64,000 nucleotides of DNA from Ectobius pallidus (GCA_964059195.1 CAXKWD010000007.1:61194705-61258704), one strand, 5' to 3'. Counted from the first letter of the stretch, positions 1 to 12,607 are shown. Numbers and translations: made by a program. Notes: a model not told the origin generated them from the sequence alone.

Positions 1-510
1 CATCAAGCTTAACCTATAATTCACATTCATAACTAAAAATTTACCAGCCTCACTTCGAATTTATTGTATACCGATATGCTTTATCTAAGTAAACAAAGTT
101 ATTAAGGATAAATGCAACTGTTCTCAACTGCTAATGACACTGTATATAATCTATATCATAACTTCAATTGGTAAGAGGATTTCATCCTATAAGTTGTAGA
201 ATGGAAACATACAGCGATAAGCAATTCATTGAATTTTCGTTCAGGCTTTAATTAAAATTAAAGTGTTACTGACTTGAAGGTAATCCAGCTATAGAGTAAC
301 GGTTTATTTAATATTGAGATTGGATACCCAAGTGTGGGTTTTGTATTTAGTTCATTTTGGTGTATGGAAATTGGAATTTCTAAAATAAACTTGTTAAAAT
401 TATTTCTTCTGTTCTACCTGGAGCTCAACTTCTTCCACCTGTGTGGTTCCTCGATAGGTCTCAGGGAGTGGGTTGCCAGTAACTTCAAGTAAATTACATT
501 AAATTTAGGT
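1..510 (+). mobile_element. Possible LTR 3' end remnant
   Basis: No coding signal. Around 410-475 the text (ACTTCTTCC, GTGGTTCCTCGATAGG, GGGAGTGGG) resembles the end of the LTR at 26205-26250 (ACTTCTTG, GTGGTTCGCGATAGG, GGAGTGGG). Both follow an AATAAA-like stretch. This suggests the end of a related LTR, truncated at the window edge. The inference rests on one short block, and no duplication or TG..CA boundary could be fixed. Confidence 0.25.
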
Positions 511-516
511 TAGGAA

Positions 517-1014
517 GTGCTGTACATTATACGGAGTAAAATACAGGCATTTAATACTGAAAGAACCAGGCAAAATATTCAAAATCCATCGGCACATAGT
601 TATAATACAGGTCTGGTTGCACTAGAGACAACGAGAACAGAGGTAATCCAAGTGGATATCTTGGCAGTTCAAATGGAACCTTCAAAGGAAATTGATGAGG
701 AATCGAAACAAACAACTCAACAAAGACACTCATCTCCATTGACAACATAACACCAACACAGTCTACAGAGTCCATTTGTAATATGGGTCCTGTATCACCA
801 GTGACAATGAGAACGGAGCGACCCAAGTGGATAGCATTAACCTATTACCACCAAGAACAAAGTCTGCAAAGGCCACTCAGGTGGATACCATGAACATTTA
901 TTCATCACTTCAGGACATGCATGAAATTGATGGAAAAGAATCTAAATCAACAAAAAGACAAACAAAGATTCCATCCAAACTAGCAAAAGATTTTTTATTG
1001 TAAGAGAGACTCAA
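517..1014 (+). pseudogene. Degenerate LINE 5' region, possible ORF1 remnant
   Basis: This stretch lies directly upstream of a LINE endonuclease domain. It contains three loosely repeated segments sharing a core like GAGAACAGAG..CAAGTGGATA (about 613-660, 805-830 and 845-892). A short open stretch covers 517-750 but has no recognisable domain. It may be what is left of ORF1, or 5' leader. The assignment rests only on position and strand. Confidence 0.3.
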
Positions 1015-2175
1015 TTGGAAACACCAAAACACCCAGAATACTACACAGAAACATCGCCACAAGAAGAGTCAAAAGCTTTTAATTCAAAGGTAAGTGGTCA
1101 ATCAAATGTGCCAGAGACTGAATTCCATATATATCATCAGAATGTTCAATCTCTCCACAACAAAATTACTGAAATTGAAATCCTACTTTCGTCTAGACTC
1201 ATAGAAACAAGTGTTCTTTGCTTAAATGAACACTGGCTGAGGGAGGATGCCTTGCTACTCACTAAACTGCCCAACTATACCCTAGCATCTTACTCATGTA
1301 GAAAGACATACAACCATGGGGGAAACTGCATCTTCATAAAGCACCACATCCCGTTTACTAGCCTGGCTATCCTCAATAACCTTAGCAAGGAAAAAGATTT
1401 TGAAATATCAGGTATTGTAATACCTGACTATAATATTGCTATTATTTGTCTCTACAGATCACCAAATGGTGGTGTAGATATTTTTCTCAACAAGCTAGAA
1501 ACTGCTCTTAACAATATGAAATTACTATATAAGTCCCTCATTATATGTGGTGATTTCAGCATAGACTTCAACAAAAAATCTAAGTCACATCACAGGTTAT
1601 TAAGTCTGTTAACGACATATAACCTTAAACCAGCTGTTCATTCTCTGACTTGCGTTACACTCCACACATCCTCTACTACAGATCAGATCTTACTTAATAC
1701 TGATATCAGTCTCTGTCAGATTGAAATTTTTAACACTGGTTTTAGTGACCACTATGCACAATTGTTAACCCTTCCCATTAAATTAAAAAACACTCAAAAC
1801 ACAGAGGTTGTTGAAAAAAGAATATTCAGTGAACATGCAATTGAATACTTCAAACACTTAATAAAGTACGAAACATGGGAAGAAGTCTACCTAAATAACA
1901 ATACATCCCAAAAATTTGAAATCTTTCTCAGCACCCTGTGTCATTTTTTTGATATTGCATTTCCAAAAAAGTTTGTTAAAATAAAGCCAGATAACAGATA
2001 CAAAAGCTGGATCACATCAGGTATAAAAAAGTCCTGTGAAACTAAACGTCATCTGTACGAAATATCCAAAACAAATACCAGTAATCCAGAATTCTGCAAT
2101 TATTTCGAGAAATACAAAGTGATCTTAGCCAGTGTTATTAGGGAAGCAAAAAAACGAACAAATGATGTCTATATA
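1015..2175 (+). pseudogene. LINE ORF2, AP-endonuclease half
   Basis: An apurinic/apyrimidinic endonuclease domain of a non-LTR retrotransposon. It nicks target DNA to prime reverse transcription. Visible motifs are the NVQSL start block, the CLNEHWL glutamate block, GDFSIDF (usually GDFN) and the GFSDH motif near the end, in that order over about 390 residues. The frame is open to 2175, where a fold-back transposon interrupts it. The same frame resumes at 5419 so that the residues after DVYI continue as RNSENK. There is no ATG at the 5' edge (the frame is open from a TTG). Style and the TTA-rich 3' tail suggest the CR1/L2 or jockey-like group; the clade is not settled. Confidence 0.85.
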
Positions 2176-3119
2176 GGGTCATTCCATATTAAATCAACAA
2201 ATTTTAAGAAAATTTCTTGCCACACCATTTTTGATTTTGATGAAATTTGGTAGGTGATGTGTACCAGTCTCCTGAACCCCAAAGCAAATCTTGTTATACC
2301 TCTAAAAAATTTTACTCCTGAGATATAGACATTTGTTTGGAACACGAACAAGCAAAAAATGTAATTTCAGACCTATTTTCTGAAAGCCGTAGAATTTCTA
2401 TTTGAATCAGTAGGATGATCAAATAGGGCACATTGGAAAGCTTAAAGAATGGACTTTCATTTGTGCATACTAAATTAGATTTAAGTTATGTCTAAACAGT
2501 CGTTTCTAGGGCTCAAATCTTCGTTCGTGAACTGTCGTTTTGCGTAACTTTAGGTATTTAAAAAACAATGAAGGACTTAGAGTAACAGGCCAATTTTTTT
2601 CCCTTTTACACTTATGTATGAGGAGTATGTGTAGGAAAAAAACTGAGCTGTTACTGGTGGTCCTACACCCTGAAAAATTTGCTTAAACTTCGAAAAAAAT
2701 GTAAATCGGGCTTTTTCTCGGTCCCAAAAAGTAATGTGGGACAGGTGATAAAAATCTGAAAATGCCAAGATGAGAAGCCCTTATAGTGTACTTTAAAATA
2801 CAAACAAAATCATTTTGTGACCCGAAGGGATAGAGGAGCTACAAGCCTTTGAAATATCAAGAAAACAACACTTGACCGCTACTGAAAATAGGATAAGCAG
2901 ATAGGATAATTACCACAAAATTTAATTTAAATTTACATAAAATATAAAACATTTATTTACAAATGAGAAGTTTCCTCAGTCATATAAATTTCTGATTTTT
3001 TGTAATTTTTCTAACAATTTTTCACATTTAACTTCTTTTTAAGCTACATTGATGGCAATTTCAAGTAGGCCTACTGTATTTTCAACTATTGTATTTAGAA
3101 ACCATTCTTATCCTGGTTT
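2176..3119 (+). repeat. Left terminal inverted repeat of fold-back element
   Basis: It matches the reverse complement of 4503-5414 along its whole length with scattered small differences. One difference is a TAGGCCTA at 3066-3073 where the right arm has only TA. The arms could form a long hairpin. Confidence 0.85.
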
Positions 3120-3199
3120 TTTGGATGTAGGTAATGCTTTAAACACTAAAAGCTGCCTAAAGCTCTTTAAGGTCACATCAAATTAACCTTTTCTGTATG

Positions 3200-4174
3200 T
3201 TAACCTTTTTCTCCATTAGGTCCTCTAACATATACACAGTCCCTTTCCCTTGGCATCATTCTGCTGTACTCATCTTTTTCGTAGAAGTCTTGTACAGTTT
3301 TGACTGAAACTTCATCAAGTTTATTCCTAGTTCTGTTCCTAGTCCTAGTCTCCTTATTCTGTTGCAAAATCCCGTTCTTTTTCATAAATTTCTTGACTGG
3401 CGGGCTAAGTATTGGCTGACATTAAACTCACTCTGAACTACACTAATACTCCCAACTACTCCAGGAGCTAAACTTACAATGTTCTTTAGTAGTTGAAGCA
3501 ACTTTCATTTTTTTTCTTTAAGCTTGTGAATTAGTTGCTTGTACTCATTTGCTAAACTGGCAGGCTGCATGTTCATTGAAAATTCCTCATTATCAGTTGA
3601 AATGTTCAAATCAAAAGACTTGCTTAACTTTCCTGTTATAGATTTGACTATCTTTCTAACTTTATTTGTTAACACTGAGGGTCTAGCTTCAACTGACAGC
3701 TTCTGCACCTTAACAGGCGAAATACCAAGGACTGAACAAGCATCATTAACTGTTTCAACAAGAATGGCTTCAGGTTCATAAATGTCTGGGCATTAATCTT
3801 CACTGTCAGTACCGGTCTCTGTGCCTTGTTTTGGATTTTTTAAACATTTTGTGCACAATACCTTCCCTGTGATTAATTTCAGCTCAGGACTGCACATGGA
3901 AAGTGTCATTGATATTTATCTGAGAGATATTTTTAATAGGTTTTGAGTGAACACTGTAGGGGTCAGAGCAAGACCATACACAAGATTTGGAAGTATCTGT
4001 CCAAAATTTCAGCCTTGTGAAACATTTTATATCATCGCAACCAGTTCTAATTGAATATAATGTTTTTTTGTTCTTCAGTGAACTCGGAAATAGTATTGAG
4101 TACTGAAGACCTAGAGTAAGATAATTTATTAGATACATCTCCTCTGAAGATGCCAACAGTACAAGAACACTCAA
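3200..4174 (-). pseudogene. Remnant of the fold-back element's own protein
   Basis: Three broken minus-strand open stretches (3884-4174, 3505-3708, 3200-3385) lie between the inverted arms. The last contains VKTVQDFYEKDEYSRMMPRE and ends in VRGPNGEKG. I have a vague memory of this style (FY..DE.SRM.PG) in uncharacterised transposon-derived proteins of insects and other animals. The middle one has a lysine-rich C-terminus. A transposase or accessory protein of this element is the likely origin. No catalytic residues could be assigned. Confidence 0.35.
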
Positions 4175-4502
4175 TCATAGTAATATACTGGTAACAATTT
4201 CAATAGCATGTATTCAGCACAAAATAACAATAGTAATAATTTAAAAAATAAATAAACTAATCAAAAGATAATGAAGCACAAACACAACCTACTTGCTGTG
4301 AGTCAGCTCAGTAAGTGGATAGTGGACAGCATTGAACAGAGGGGCTGGATTATATGAAGCTATGCGTATTCAAACATGACTTGGTCAGCAACCAGACTCC
4401 AATGAACAGTGCGTGTCCAGAACTTATCCTATCATAACAGTTAACATATAATTCAATATACTGTATAGAAGAGTAGAGTTTAATGCAGTACCTACACCTA
4501 AT

Positions 4503-5414
4503 AAACCAGGATAAGAATGATTTCTAAATACATTACTTGAAATTGCCATCAATGTAGCTTAAAAAGAAGTCAAATGTGAAAAATTGTTAGAAAAATTACA
4601 AAAAATCCTAAATTTGTATGACTGAGGAAAATTCTCATTTGTAAATAAATGTTTAATATTTTATGTAAATTTAAATTAAATTTTGTGGTAATTATCCTAT
4701 CTGCTTAGCCTATTTTCAATAGCGGTCAAGTGTTGTTTTCTTGATATTTCAAAGGCTTGTAGCTCCTCTATCCCTTCGGGTCACAAAATGTTTTTGTTTT
4801 TATTTTAAAGTACACTATAAGGGCTTCTCATCTTGGCATTTTCAGATTTTTATCACCTGTCCCACATTACTTTTTGGGACCGAGAAAAAGCCCGATTTAC
4901 ATTTTTTTCGAAGTTTAAGCAAATTTTTCAGGGTGTAGGACCACCAGTAACAGCTCAGTTTTTTTCCTACACATACTCCTCATACATAAGTGTAACAGGA
5001 AAAAAAATTGGCCTGTTACTCCAAGTCCTTCGTTGTTTTTTTAATGTCTAAAGTTACGCAAAACGACAGTTCACGAACGAAGATTAGAGCCCTAGAAACG
5101 TCTGTTTAGACTTAACTTAAATCTAATTTAGTATGCACAAATGAAAGTCATTCTTTAAGCTTTCCAATGAGCCCTATTTGATCATCCTACTGATTCAAAT
5201 AGAAATTCTACGGCTTTCAGAAAAAGGTCTGAAATTACATTTTTTGCTTGTTCATGTCCCAAACAAATGCCTATATCTCAGGAGTAAAATTTTTTTGAGT
5301 TATAACAAGATTTGTTTTGGGGCTCAGAAGACTGGTACACATCACCTACCAAATTTCATCAAAATAAAAAATGATGAGGCAACGTCCATTTGTTGATTTA
5401 ATATGGAATGACCC
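4503..5414 (-). repeat. Right terminal inverted repeat of fold-back element
   Basis: Inverted copy of the left arm. It ends at GGAATGACCC followed by the TATA duplication. Confidence 0.85.
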
Positions 5415-5418
5415 TATA

Positions 5419-7245
5419 AGAAACTCTGAAAATAAAACGAGAGCCACATGGAACATAATAAAAAAAGAGACCAGCAATAATAGGAAAGACATAATCAACA
5501 TCACCTTGAAAAAGAATTCCCTCTGCATCTCTTATCCCAGTAATATAGCTAATATCTTTTATACATACTTTGCTAACATAGCTGAAGACCTTATATCACA
5601 AAGCAATTTCAATAGACCTCCTCATATATACGAACCCTCCAATTCCATCACTGTTTCCGTCAATGTTTCTTTCTCCAACAAACGAAATGGAAATCCTTAA
5701 CATCATAAAAAATTTGAAAATTAAACATTCTGCAGGAATTGACGACATTCCAGATTTCCTTGTCAAAAAATGTTTGCAATTGATCGTACAATCCCTAACT
5801 CATATTTGCAACGAATCATTACAAAATGATATTTTTCCATCATGTCTAAAAACAGCTATTTTAAAACCACTTTTCAAGAGAGGGAAAAAAGACGATGTAT
5901 CAAACTATAGGCCCATTGCAATATTATCAGTATTTTCAAAAATCTTCGAAAAAGTTTTTTATACTCGTTTACTGGGTTTCTTAGAAAAACATAGCCTACT
6001 AACCGAATCTCAACATGGCTTCAGAAAAAATCATTCATCTGAAACAGCCATCTTCAATTTCTTATGGGAGTCCCTTCAAGCTATCAATGATAAACAACAT
6101 GTTTCAGCAATATTCTTAGATCTGTCAAAAGCTTTTGATGTAGGTGACCACAAAAAACTACTATCTAAGCTTGAAAATCTTGGAATTAGGGGGTTATCTT
6201 ACAAATGGCTTGAATCATACTTGTGCAACTGCTCACAATTAGTGGAAGTAAAGCATATCAGTGATGGTGTGACTAAATGCTATCATTCTATCTACTTAAC
6301 ACGGCGTATGGGGTGCCACAGGGCTCAATATTAGGACCCATTTTATTTTTACTTTATGTTAATGATTTCTGTTTGAGTGACTCACATGCAAGATCTATTC
6401 CATTTGCTGATGACACGAACATCCTAATAAAAGCTCCTCATAAACACATCCTTCTCGACTCTATAGACATTGCCACACACCAAATCACAAACTATTTTTC
6501 ATTGAACAACCTTATTATCAACCTCAATAAAACCGTCTCAATGGATTTCCACACTACCCAAAACAAAAGCTTCTTCTCTCCGCAAATAACTCTCTACAAT
6601 CAGACTATTGAGAAAGTTGACAGCACAAAATTCCTAGGGCTATGGGTGCAAAGCAATTTACATTGGGATGTCCACATTGACGAAGTAAACAAGAAACTCA
6701 GCACTGCAACTTACATAATGAGAATGTTAGCTAACTGTACCACAAAAGACACACTCAGAACTGTTTACTTCGCTTACATCCAGTCTCTACTCAGATATGG
6801 TTTAGCATTCTGGGGAAGGTCACCTGCTATTAAAAAATGTTTTAGAACCCAGAAAAAGATTATTAGGATTATGGAAGGGCAAAATTTAAGAACACCATGT
6901 AAACTTCTTTTCAGAGAACTTGACATCCTTCCTTTGCCATGTCTCTACATACTGGAAAACATAATGCTAATTAGAAAGAGCACAATTGTTGGAAATTCTC
7001 CCTTCATAAAGAACAGTGATGTACACTCCCACTACACTAGGCACCATTCTGATCTACATCCACAACAATGTAATACTACTCTATCCCAAAAAGGAGCCTT
7101 TCACTCTGGTATAAAACTATATAACAGTCTTCCTAATCAGTTTAAATTATTACAACAAAAACATACATTTAAATCCTCTCTTAGGGCATATTTGATTGAC
7201 GACTGCTTTTATTCCGTTGAAGAATACCTATCCATAACTATATAA
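5419..7245 (+). pseudogene. LINE ORF2, reverse transcriptase half
   Basis: Continues the endonuclease ORF after the fold-back insertion. Reverse transcriptase blocks appear in order: NYRPIAILSVFSKIFEK, the palm A block LDLSKAFD, YGVPQGSILGPILF, and the catalytic FADDT near 6400. A C-terminal region with KCFRTQKKIIRIM follows. Two frame changes break it, at about 5663-5700 and about 6240-6300, so it cannot make a full protein. The ORF ends at 7245. The 3' UTR runs to about 7405 and ends in a short ATT/TTA run. Confidence 0.9.
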
Positions 7246-7419
7246 CCCAATTACTACAGTAATAACACAGCTTCATCTAACTCTGTATATTACTTTATTA
7301 AGTCTTAGTTATATTTAGTCTAGTTTAGTTTTAGTGTGTTTTCTGACTTGTCCAATATCAATTGTACCTTGTACATTAATGATGTTACTGGATCACTAAA
7401 GTATTATTATTTTTGTTGA

Positions 7420-10400
7420 CACTTAGGTAGGCTCGGCTTACATATTGGGCAGACTCGGCCTATAAGCAAGGAGTCCCCCTCTTAACTATAAGATTGCCAA
7501 CATCTACAAATATTTACAACATTATGAATTACAGAACACATACAATAAATCTTTACATTTACACAAATTATGTCATTGTTTCTTCATCTACTTCTTTCGG
7601 GTTCTGTCCTTCAATACCACCAGAACTGAGACTTGGATCTTCATGTTGTACAGTTTGATGTAGTATGAAAGTTGCTCCTAGAAACTTTCTGACAGTGTGG
7701 CATGTGCTGAGAAGAGTAGCTTTCTGCAATTCAACGAACGTGTGGTGGTGCAGGTTCAGTGCTGCCAGGGAGCTGTGTAAGCTTTTTGGAATGACTCCTG
7801 TGCATGATATAACTATTGGGACTGTGGTAACTGATTCTAGCTACCACATGCATTGTATTTCTATCGCTAGTTCTGTGTATTTTGATATCTTTGTAGCTAT
7901 TGTTGTTTGTAGATGGAAGTGTTTGGACAAGCAATTTCTATGAGAAATGCAGATCTTTTTACTTTATCGATTAAAATTATATCCGGCCTGTTGTTGCTGC
8001 ACATGACATCGGTTATAACATCCCGGTCCCATAGTAGCTTGTAAGAAGTATTTTTTAGAGCTGGTGGGGGTGTGTATTTCCAATATGAAGTTGGTGATGT
8101 CTGAACAAATCCACATTTTACAGAAAGTTTGTGATAAATAATTTTAGCTACTTGGTCATGTCGGTGCTCGTAATCAGAGTTAGCCAAGTGTGGGCAGCCA
8201 GATGTAATGTGCTGTATGCTTTCTATAGCTCTGGAACAGCGTCTGCATTTGTCTGTGACAACTGTTGGATCATTCATGATGAATCTTCGATAGTTCCATG
8301 TGGCTATCACTTGATCCTGAATGGCCAAAACAAATCCTTCCGTTTCTGGGAAAAGACCAGGCTAGGTCAGCCAAGCGTGCGATGCAGACTTGTCGAAATG
8401 AGGTTGATCCAGCTAGTAAGGATATTTCCCATGGAGAGATTTTTGCTTCCATGCTGCTACATTTGTCTCCTTTGTAGTTGGAACAGGGATGGGCATTTCC
8501 AGTGACGATAGATTGAGGGGTGTATATTTTATGTCAGCTGTGCATACCGCATGGTGAAGACATGACGCATCAGCTCGGGAGTGGAAGTATTCTCATAGAC
8601 TTGATATCTGCTTATTATGTAGATTTACAATGGATAAAAAGCCCCGACCACCCTCTGATCTCGGAAGAGTTAGACGCTCGGTTGCAGATTTAGGATGATG
8701 CATGTGGTGTCGGGTAAGTGAAACAGCTGTTTTCGTTTGTAGTTGTTGAAGTTATGTTTGGGACCATTTTATGATGCCAAAAGAGTATGTAAGTAGTGGT
8801 ATGGCATATGTATTGACTGCTTTGGTAAGGTTTTTAGCTGTCAGTTTTGATGAAAGTACTTTGGTAAGGCGTGCTTGGTATCGCTGTGTAACATTTCTCT
8901 TGATCTCTGCATGTTTCATATGAGTGCTCTGATTGAATCCAAGATACTTGTACATTTCTTCCTCCCCTAATGGTTGTATGGGTTCATCTTTTAAACTTAT
9001 CCCTTGTGCTGAGTAAGATCTTCTAGTGGGTTCTACATTTGTCCAATCCAAACTCCATACCTATATCAGAAGAAAAGGTCTTCGTGATTGAAATGAGGTG
9101 TTGGAGGTGGGGTTTGGTAGAGGCATACAGCTTAATATCATCCATATATAATGTAAATAGCTGATTTTGTATGGTTCTTCTTGCTTGCTCTTAACATTAA
9201 ATCCATACTCACTTGTGTTCAGTAGTGTAGATAATGGATTTAATGCCATGCAAAACCATAATGGACTTAACGAATCCCCTTGGAATATGCCTCGTCGTAT
9301 TGGTATGAGTCTCGTAACATTTATGTTGCCCTGACAAAGTTGAAGTAAGGTGTTCCAGCTTGTCATCACAGTCTTCAAGAAGTTGATGATCGAGAAATCA
9401 ACTTTATATAGTTCCATGACATGTATGAGCCAAGTGTGGGGTACCAAATCAAAAGCCTTTTTATAATCTATGAAACATGTGAATAGGTTCCTGGATTTTT
9501 GATGGGCTTGTTCAAGTACCACATTGTCAATTGTCAATTGCTCCTTGCATCCCTTGATATTCTTTTTACAACCCTTCTGCTCCTCAGCAATTATATAGTT
9601 TTTCTCACAATGTGTCAGAATTCTATTTGCTATTACAGATGTAAATATCTTATATATTGTAGATAAACATGTTATGGGTCGATATTTACCTGGATTTTGC
9701 AGCTCATCACTTTTTGGTTTCAAGTATGTAATACCAGTACATAAGTAATCTGGGAACAATGCTGGGTCATCTAGAAATTTCTGGAAATGTTGAGCCAGGA
9801 GGAAGTGAGTACATGTAAATTTCTTATAGTAATAGTTGTGTATGCGGGCCTTCCAATTCTGTAATTTCTTGATGCTCTGTTGTACCTCTTCTATTTCAAA
9901 ATCCTTGGGTGCCATCTGATTAACTTCATTAGTTGTATCTTTCATTTCCCTAATCCAATGGGCTTCATCATTGTGCTTTATTGGGTTCGACCATATCCCT
10001 GACCAGTAGTTGTAAATTTCTTCCTCTTTGGGTGTATTTCTTTCCTGTATTGTATTATGCTTTTTCTCCTCGAGTTTACTGTAAAACTGTCTCTCATTTC
10101 TTGTAAACATAGCATTCTGTATTTTTCTCTCTGTGGTGTTTTGATACCTTTTGAGTCGCTTGGATAGTGCAGCTAGTTTTTGCTTCAATATTTCAAGAGT
10201 TTCTTGTAGTACTGTATTTCCAGGTTCCTCCATACTTTGCCTTGTGCTGATTTTCAAAATTCTGATGACTTTGTTATTTAGACGTTTCCCTCTTACTCCA
10301 TTCTTATATTGCTGCAAGCGATTAACGTCCTGGCGGATTTGGATGATGTGTGCTTTCAGGCGTTTTTCCTAAGGTGGTTCTCTGATTTTCTTCTTGATAG

Positions 10401-10587
10401 GTTTTTTGCTCAGCAGGATTGGTTTCCCATTGTTTAATCGAACTGCGGTAAGTGCTGCATAGTATATAGCGGTATGGAGTTCAGGGAATGACTGATGCTC
10501 TTTCAGGTATTCTGGCAAGATTTTCGAATTAAGATTTTCAATGATTCTTCTGCTGCTTTGGTAGAATGGGTCGTTGTGTAGGATCAG
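7420..10587 (-). pseudogene. LINE with restriction-like endonuclease (R2 superfamily-like)
   Basis: Read on the minus strand: an N-terminal part (10317-10587), then a reverse transcriptase with GKYRPITCLSTIYKI, the palm A block FIDYKKAFDLVPH, GIFQGDSLSPL, and a YMDD active site at about 9137-9148 in a shifted frame. A region with KYLGFNQS follows, then a Cys/His knuckle (CRRC..H..C) near 8200, and an endonuclease with RPDIILIDKVKRSAFLIEIA. The last motif is the PD..D/E.K pattern of restriction-like endonucleases of R2/R4/NeSL-type LINEs. In-frame stops and frameshifts occur near 9060, 8370 and 7835. The coding part ends near 7570 and the 3' UTR runs to about 7420, ending in AATAATAATA. The 5' end is cut at about 10587 in a TTA run. 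Confidence 0.85.
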
Positions 10588-10686
10588 TATTGTTATTATT
10601 ATTATTATTATTATTATATTATTAATATTATTATTATTGGAACATGAAACATTAGATGATCAAGGAATAATTAAGGGGAACAGTTT

Positions 10687-10731
<45 letters not shown>

Positions 10732-10734
10732 GGA
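10588..10734 (+). repeat. (TTA)n with duplicated LINE head
   Basis: Two ATT/TTA runs are each followed by the same LINE start. The first copy (about 10638-10690) is cut after roughly 50 bp. The second starts the RTE-like LINE proper. The two copies differ at several bases. Confidence 0.8.
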
Positions 10735-11117
10735 ACATGGAACATTAGAGGATCAAGGAATAAAGAAGGGGAAATTATTAGAGAATTGGAAAACAGAAAA
10801 CAAAACATTATTGTGTTATCAGAAACAAAAGAGAAGGGAAATGACATAGAAAATAAAGGATCATATATACATCTATACAGTGGAGTGAAAAAACATCAAA
10901 GGGCAAAGTGAAGAGTGTCAATAATGATAAATACAAAATTAAAGAAATATGTTACAAGTTGGACGACGAACGGACGAAAATTTGATTAAAGTAAACATAC
11001 CTTTATACGGACACCAAACAACCTTAATAGGAGCTTATGCGTTTAGTGAAGATGAACAAGATCATATCAAAGATACATTCTTCAATAAATTGAATGATAT
11101 AGTAGAAGAGATAGGAA

Positions 11118-11419
11118 TAGCGTTGCCACCTGTCCCGAATTTGGCGGGACATCCCGCATTTTAAGAACATTTTCAGAGTCCCGAATTATGCCTAAGAGGG
11201 ACGCATTATATATATATTTTTTATTATTTTTCTAGCCCTTCTTCTCTAATGTTAGTGTTACTGTTACATAGCCTATTCACTTTTGGCTTTGTAACGAATA
11301 TATACAATCTTTCTCGTATTAATAAATTGTTCCATGTACAAATTTAAGTATGAAGATCTGCGATATGCATATATTCGATAAGTGTCCCTCCTTAGCCTTA
11401 CCAAAAGGTGGCAACCCTA
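11118..11419. mobile_element. hAT-type MITE, TSD GATAGGAA
   Basis: 302 bp with ends TAGCGTTGCCACCT and, inverted, TAGGGTTGCCACCT. Perfect 8-bp duplications GATAGGAA lie at 11110-11117 and 11420-11427. Excision rejoins the LINE frame. No coding capacity. The 8-bp duplication and the TAGGGTTGCCA-type end are typical of hAT elements. Confidence 0.92.
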
Positions 11420-12030
11420 GATAGGAAGTACAACAAAAATAATTATTGCTGGAGATTTCAATAGCAGAACAGGGAGACAAGTGGGAAATAAAATAGTAGG
11501 ACCACACAGGGAAAATACAGTAAATGATAATGGCCTAAGATTAATTAATATATGTGAACAAAATTTACTACAAATTCTGAATGGTTTCTATCCGCATGAA
11601 GAAATACATAAATATACATGGCATCAGGATACACTCCAATTAAAATAAATAATTGATTACATAATAATTAAACAAAAAACAGTTTTAAAAACACAAGACA
11701 TCAGAGCATATAGGGAAGTAACCATCATCTAGTAATTTAAACTCTAAAATTGTATTTACACATATGGATGTGACAAGTAAAGAAGAAATTGTTAATCATG
11801 AGGAAGATGTTAAAATTGAAATAAAAATTACAAAATATAATTTAGATAGCCTAGAAAATAAAAGTACTATGTATCTATGCATAAAATGATTAGATGAAAA
11901 ATTAACTAAAACAGAATTCGATAATACAGAAAAACAATACAAATATATCATGAATACTTTACATAAGGCAGTCAAAGAAGCTCTAGGTAAAGCAATTAAA
12001 TACAAGTAAGAATCAGCTTGAAAAATTTTA

Positions 12031-12102
12031 TGTCATAACCGGGATTTGAACACGGATCTTCGGCTTAACGCGCCGATGCTCTACCATTGAGCTACCATGA
12101 CA
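12031..12102 (-). tRNA. tRNA-like head of SINE (Asn-type GTT), not a canonical tRNA
   Basis: 72 nt with a paired 7-bp acceptor (TGTCATG/TATGACA, ending in a G-T pair), D stem GCTC/GAGC, anticodon stem TCGGC/GCCGA and a TTCAAAT T-loop. The loop GCGTTAA would give anticodon GTT, but position 33 is C instead of the invariant T. It lies inside a repeated element, so it is best read as a SINE promoter region. Confidence 0.6.
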
Positions 12103-12328
12103 ACATGCCAGTCTGACATCAAATTCCTCAATTGATTCAGAAGACAAGGCAAACCACGGGAGGTTTCTCTCCGTCGAGAACACACATCCAAATGGCGTCC
12201 TACCCTTGTAGGTACTTTGAAGCCTAGTTATTATTTATATACTATTAATTAAGTGGAAGGAAAGGAAATAGACATTAAATCCATGTCTGGGATATTAATA
12301 CAAGTAAGAATCAGCTTGAAAAATTTTA

Positions 12329-12383
12329 TGTCATAACCGGGATTTGAACACGGATCTTCGGCTTAACGCGCCGATGCTCTACC
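12329..12383 (-). tRNA. Partial tRNA-like unit at the dimer centre
   Basis: 55 nt of the same tRNA-like unit, cut after the D-arm side at the palindrome centre (12383/12384). It forms the unpaired spacer of the inverted dimer. Confidence 0.5.
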
Positions 12384-12607
12384 AAATTTTTCAAGCTGAT
12401 TCTTACTTGTATTAATATCCCAGACATGGATTTAATGTCTATTTCCTTTCCTTCCACTTAATTAATAGTATATAAATAATAACTAGGCTTCAACGTACCT
12501 ACAAGGGTAGGACGCCATTTGGATGTGTGTTCTCGACGGAGAGAAACCTCCCGTGGTTTGCCTTGTCTTCTGAATCAGTTGAGGAATTTGATGTCAGACT
12601 GGCATGT

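Larger units (their letters stand above)
2176..5414. mobile_element. Fold-back DNA transposon with ~0.9 kb TIRs, TSD TATA
   Basis: Both ends read GGGTCATTCCATATTAAATC inward. The element is flanked by TATA at 2172-2175 and 5415-5418, and removing it with one TATA copy restores the LINE reading frame exactly. The inverted arms run to about 3119 and from about 4503, leaving a centre of about 1.4 kb with minus-strand coding remnants. A 4-bp duplication with long TIRs fits superfamilies such as Sola; this is an inference from structure, not from a recognised transposase. Confidence 0.9.
517..7409 (+). mobile_element. CR1/L2-like LINE, whole copy
   Basis: The envelope of the pieces above: degenerate 5' part, endonuclease, fold-back insertion, reverse transcriptase, and 3' UTR ending AAGTATTATTATT. 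Two shorter 3' fragments of similar style lie at 35560-36615 (same TTA-type tail) and 46500-47716 (poly-A tail). Confidence 0.7.

Noticed and set aside
551..826. Minus-strand 91-codon frame
   Set aside because: Antisense of the degenerate LINE 5' region, hydrophobic only because of base composition.
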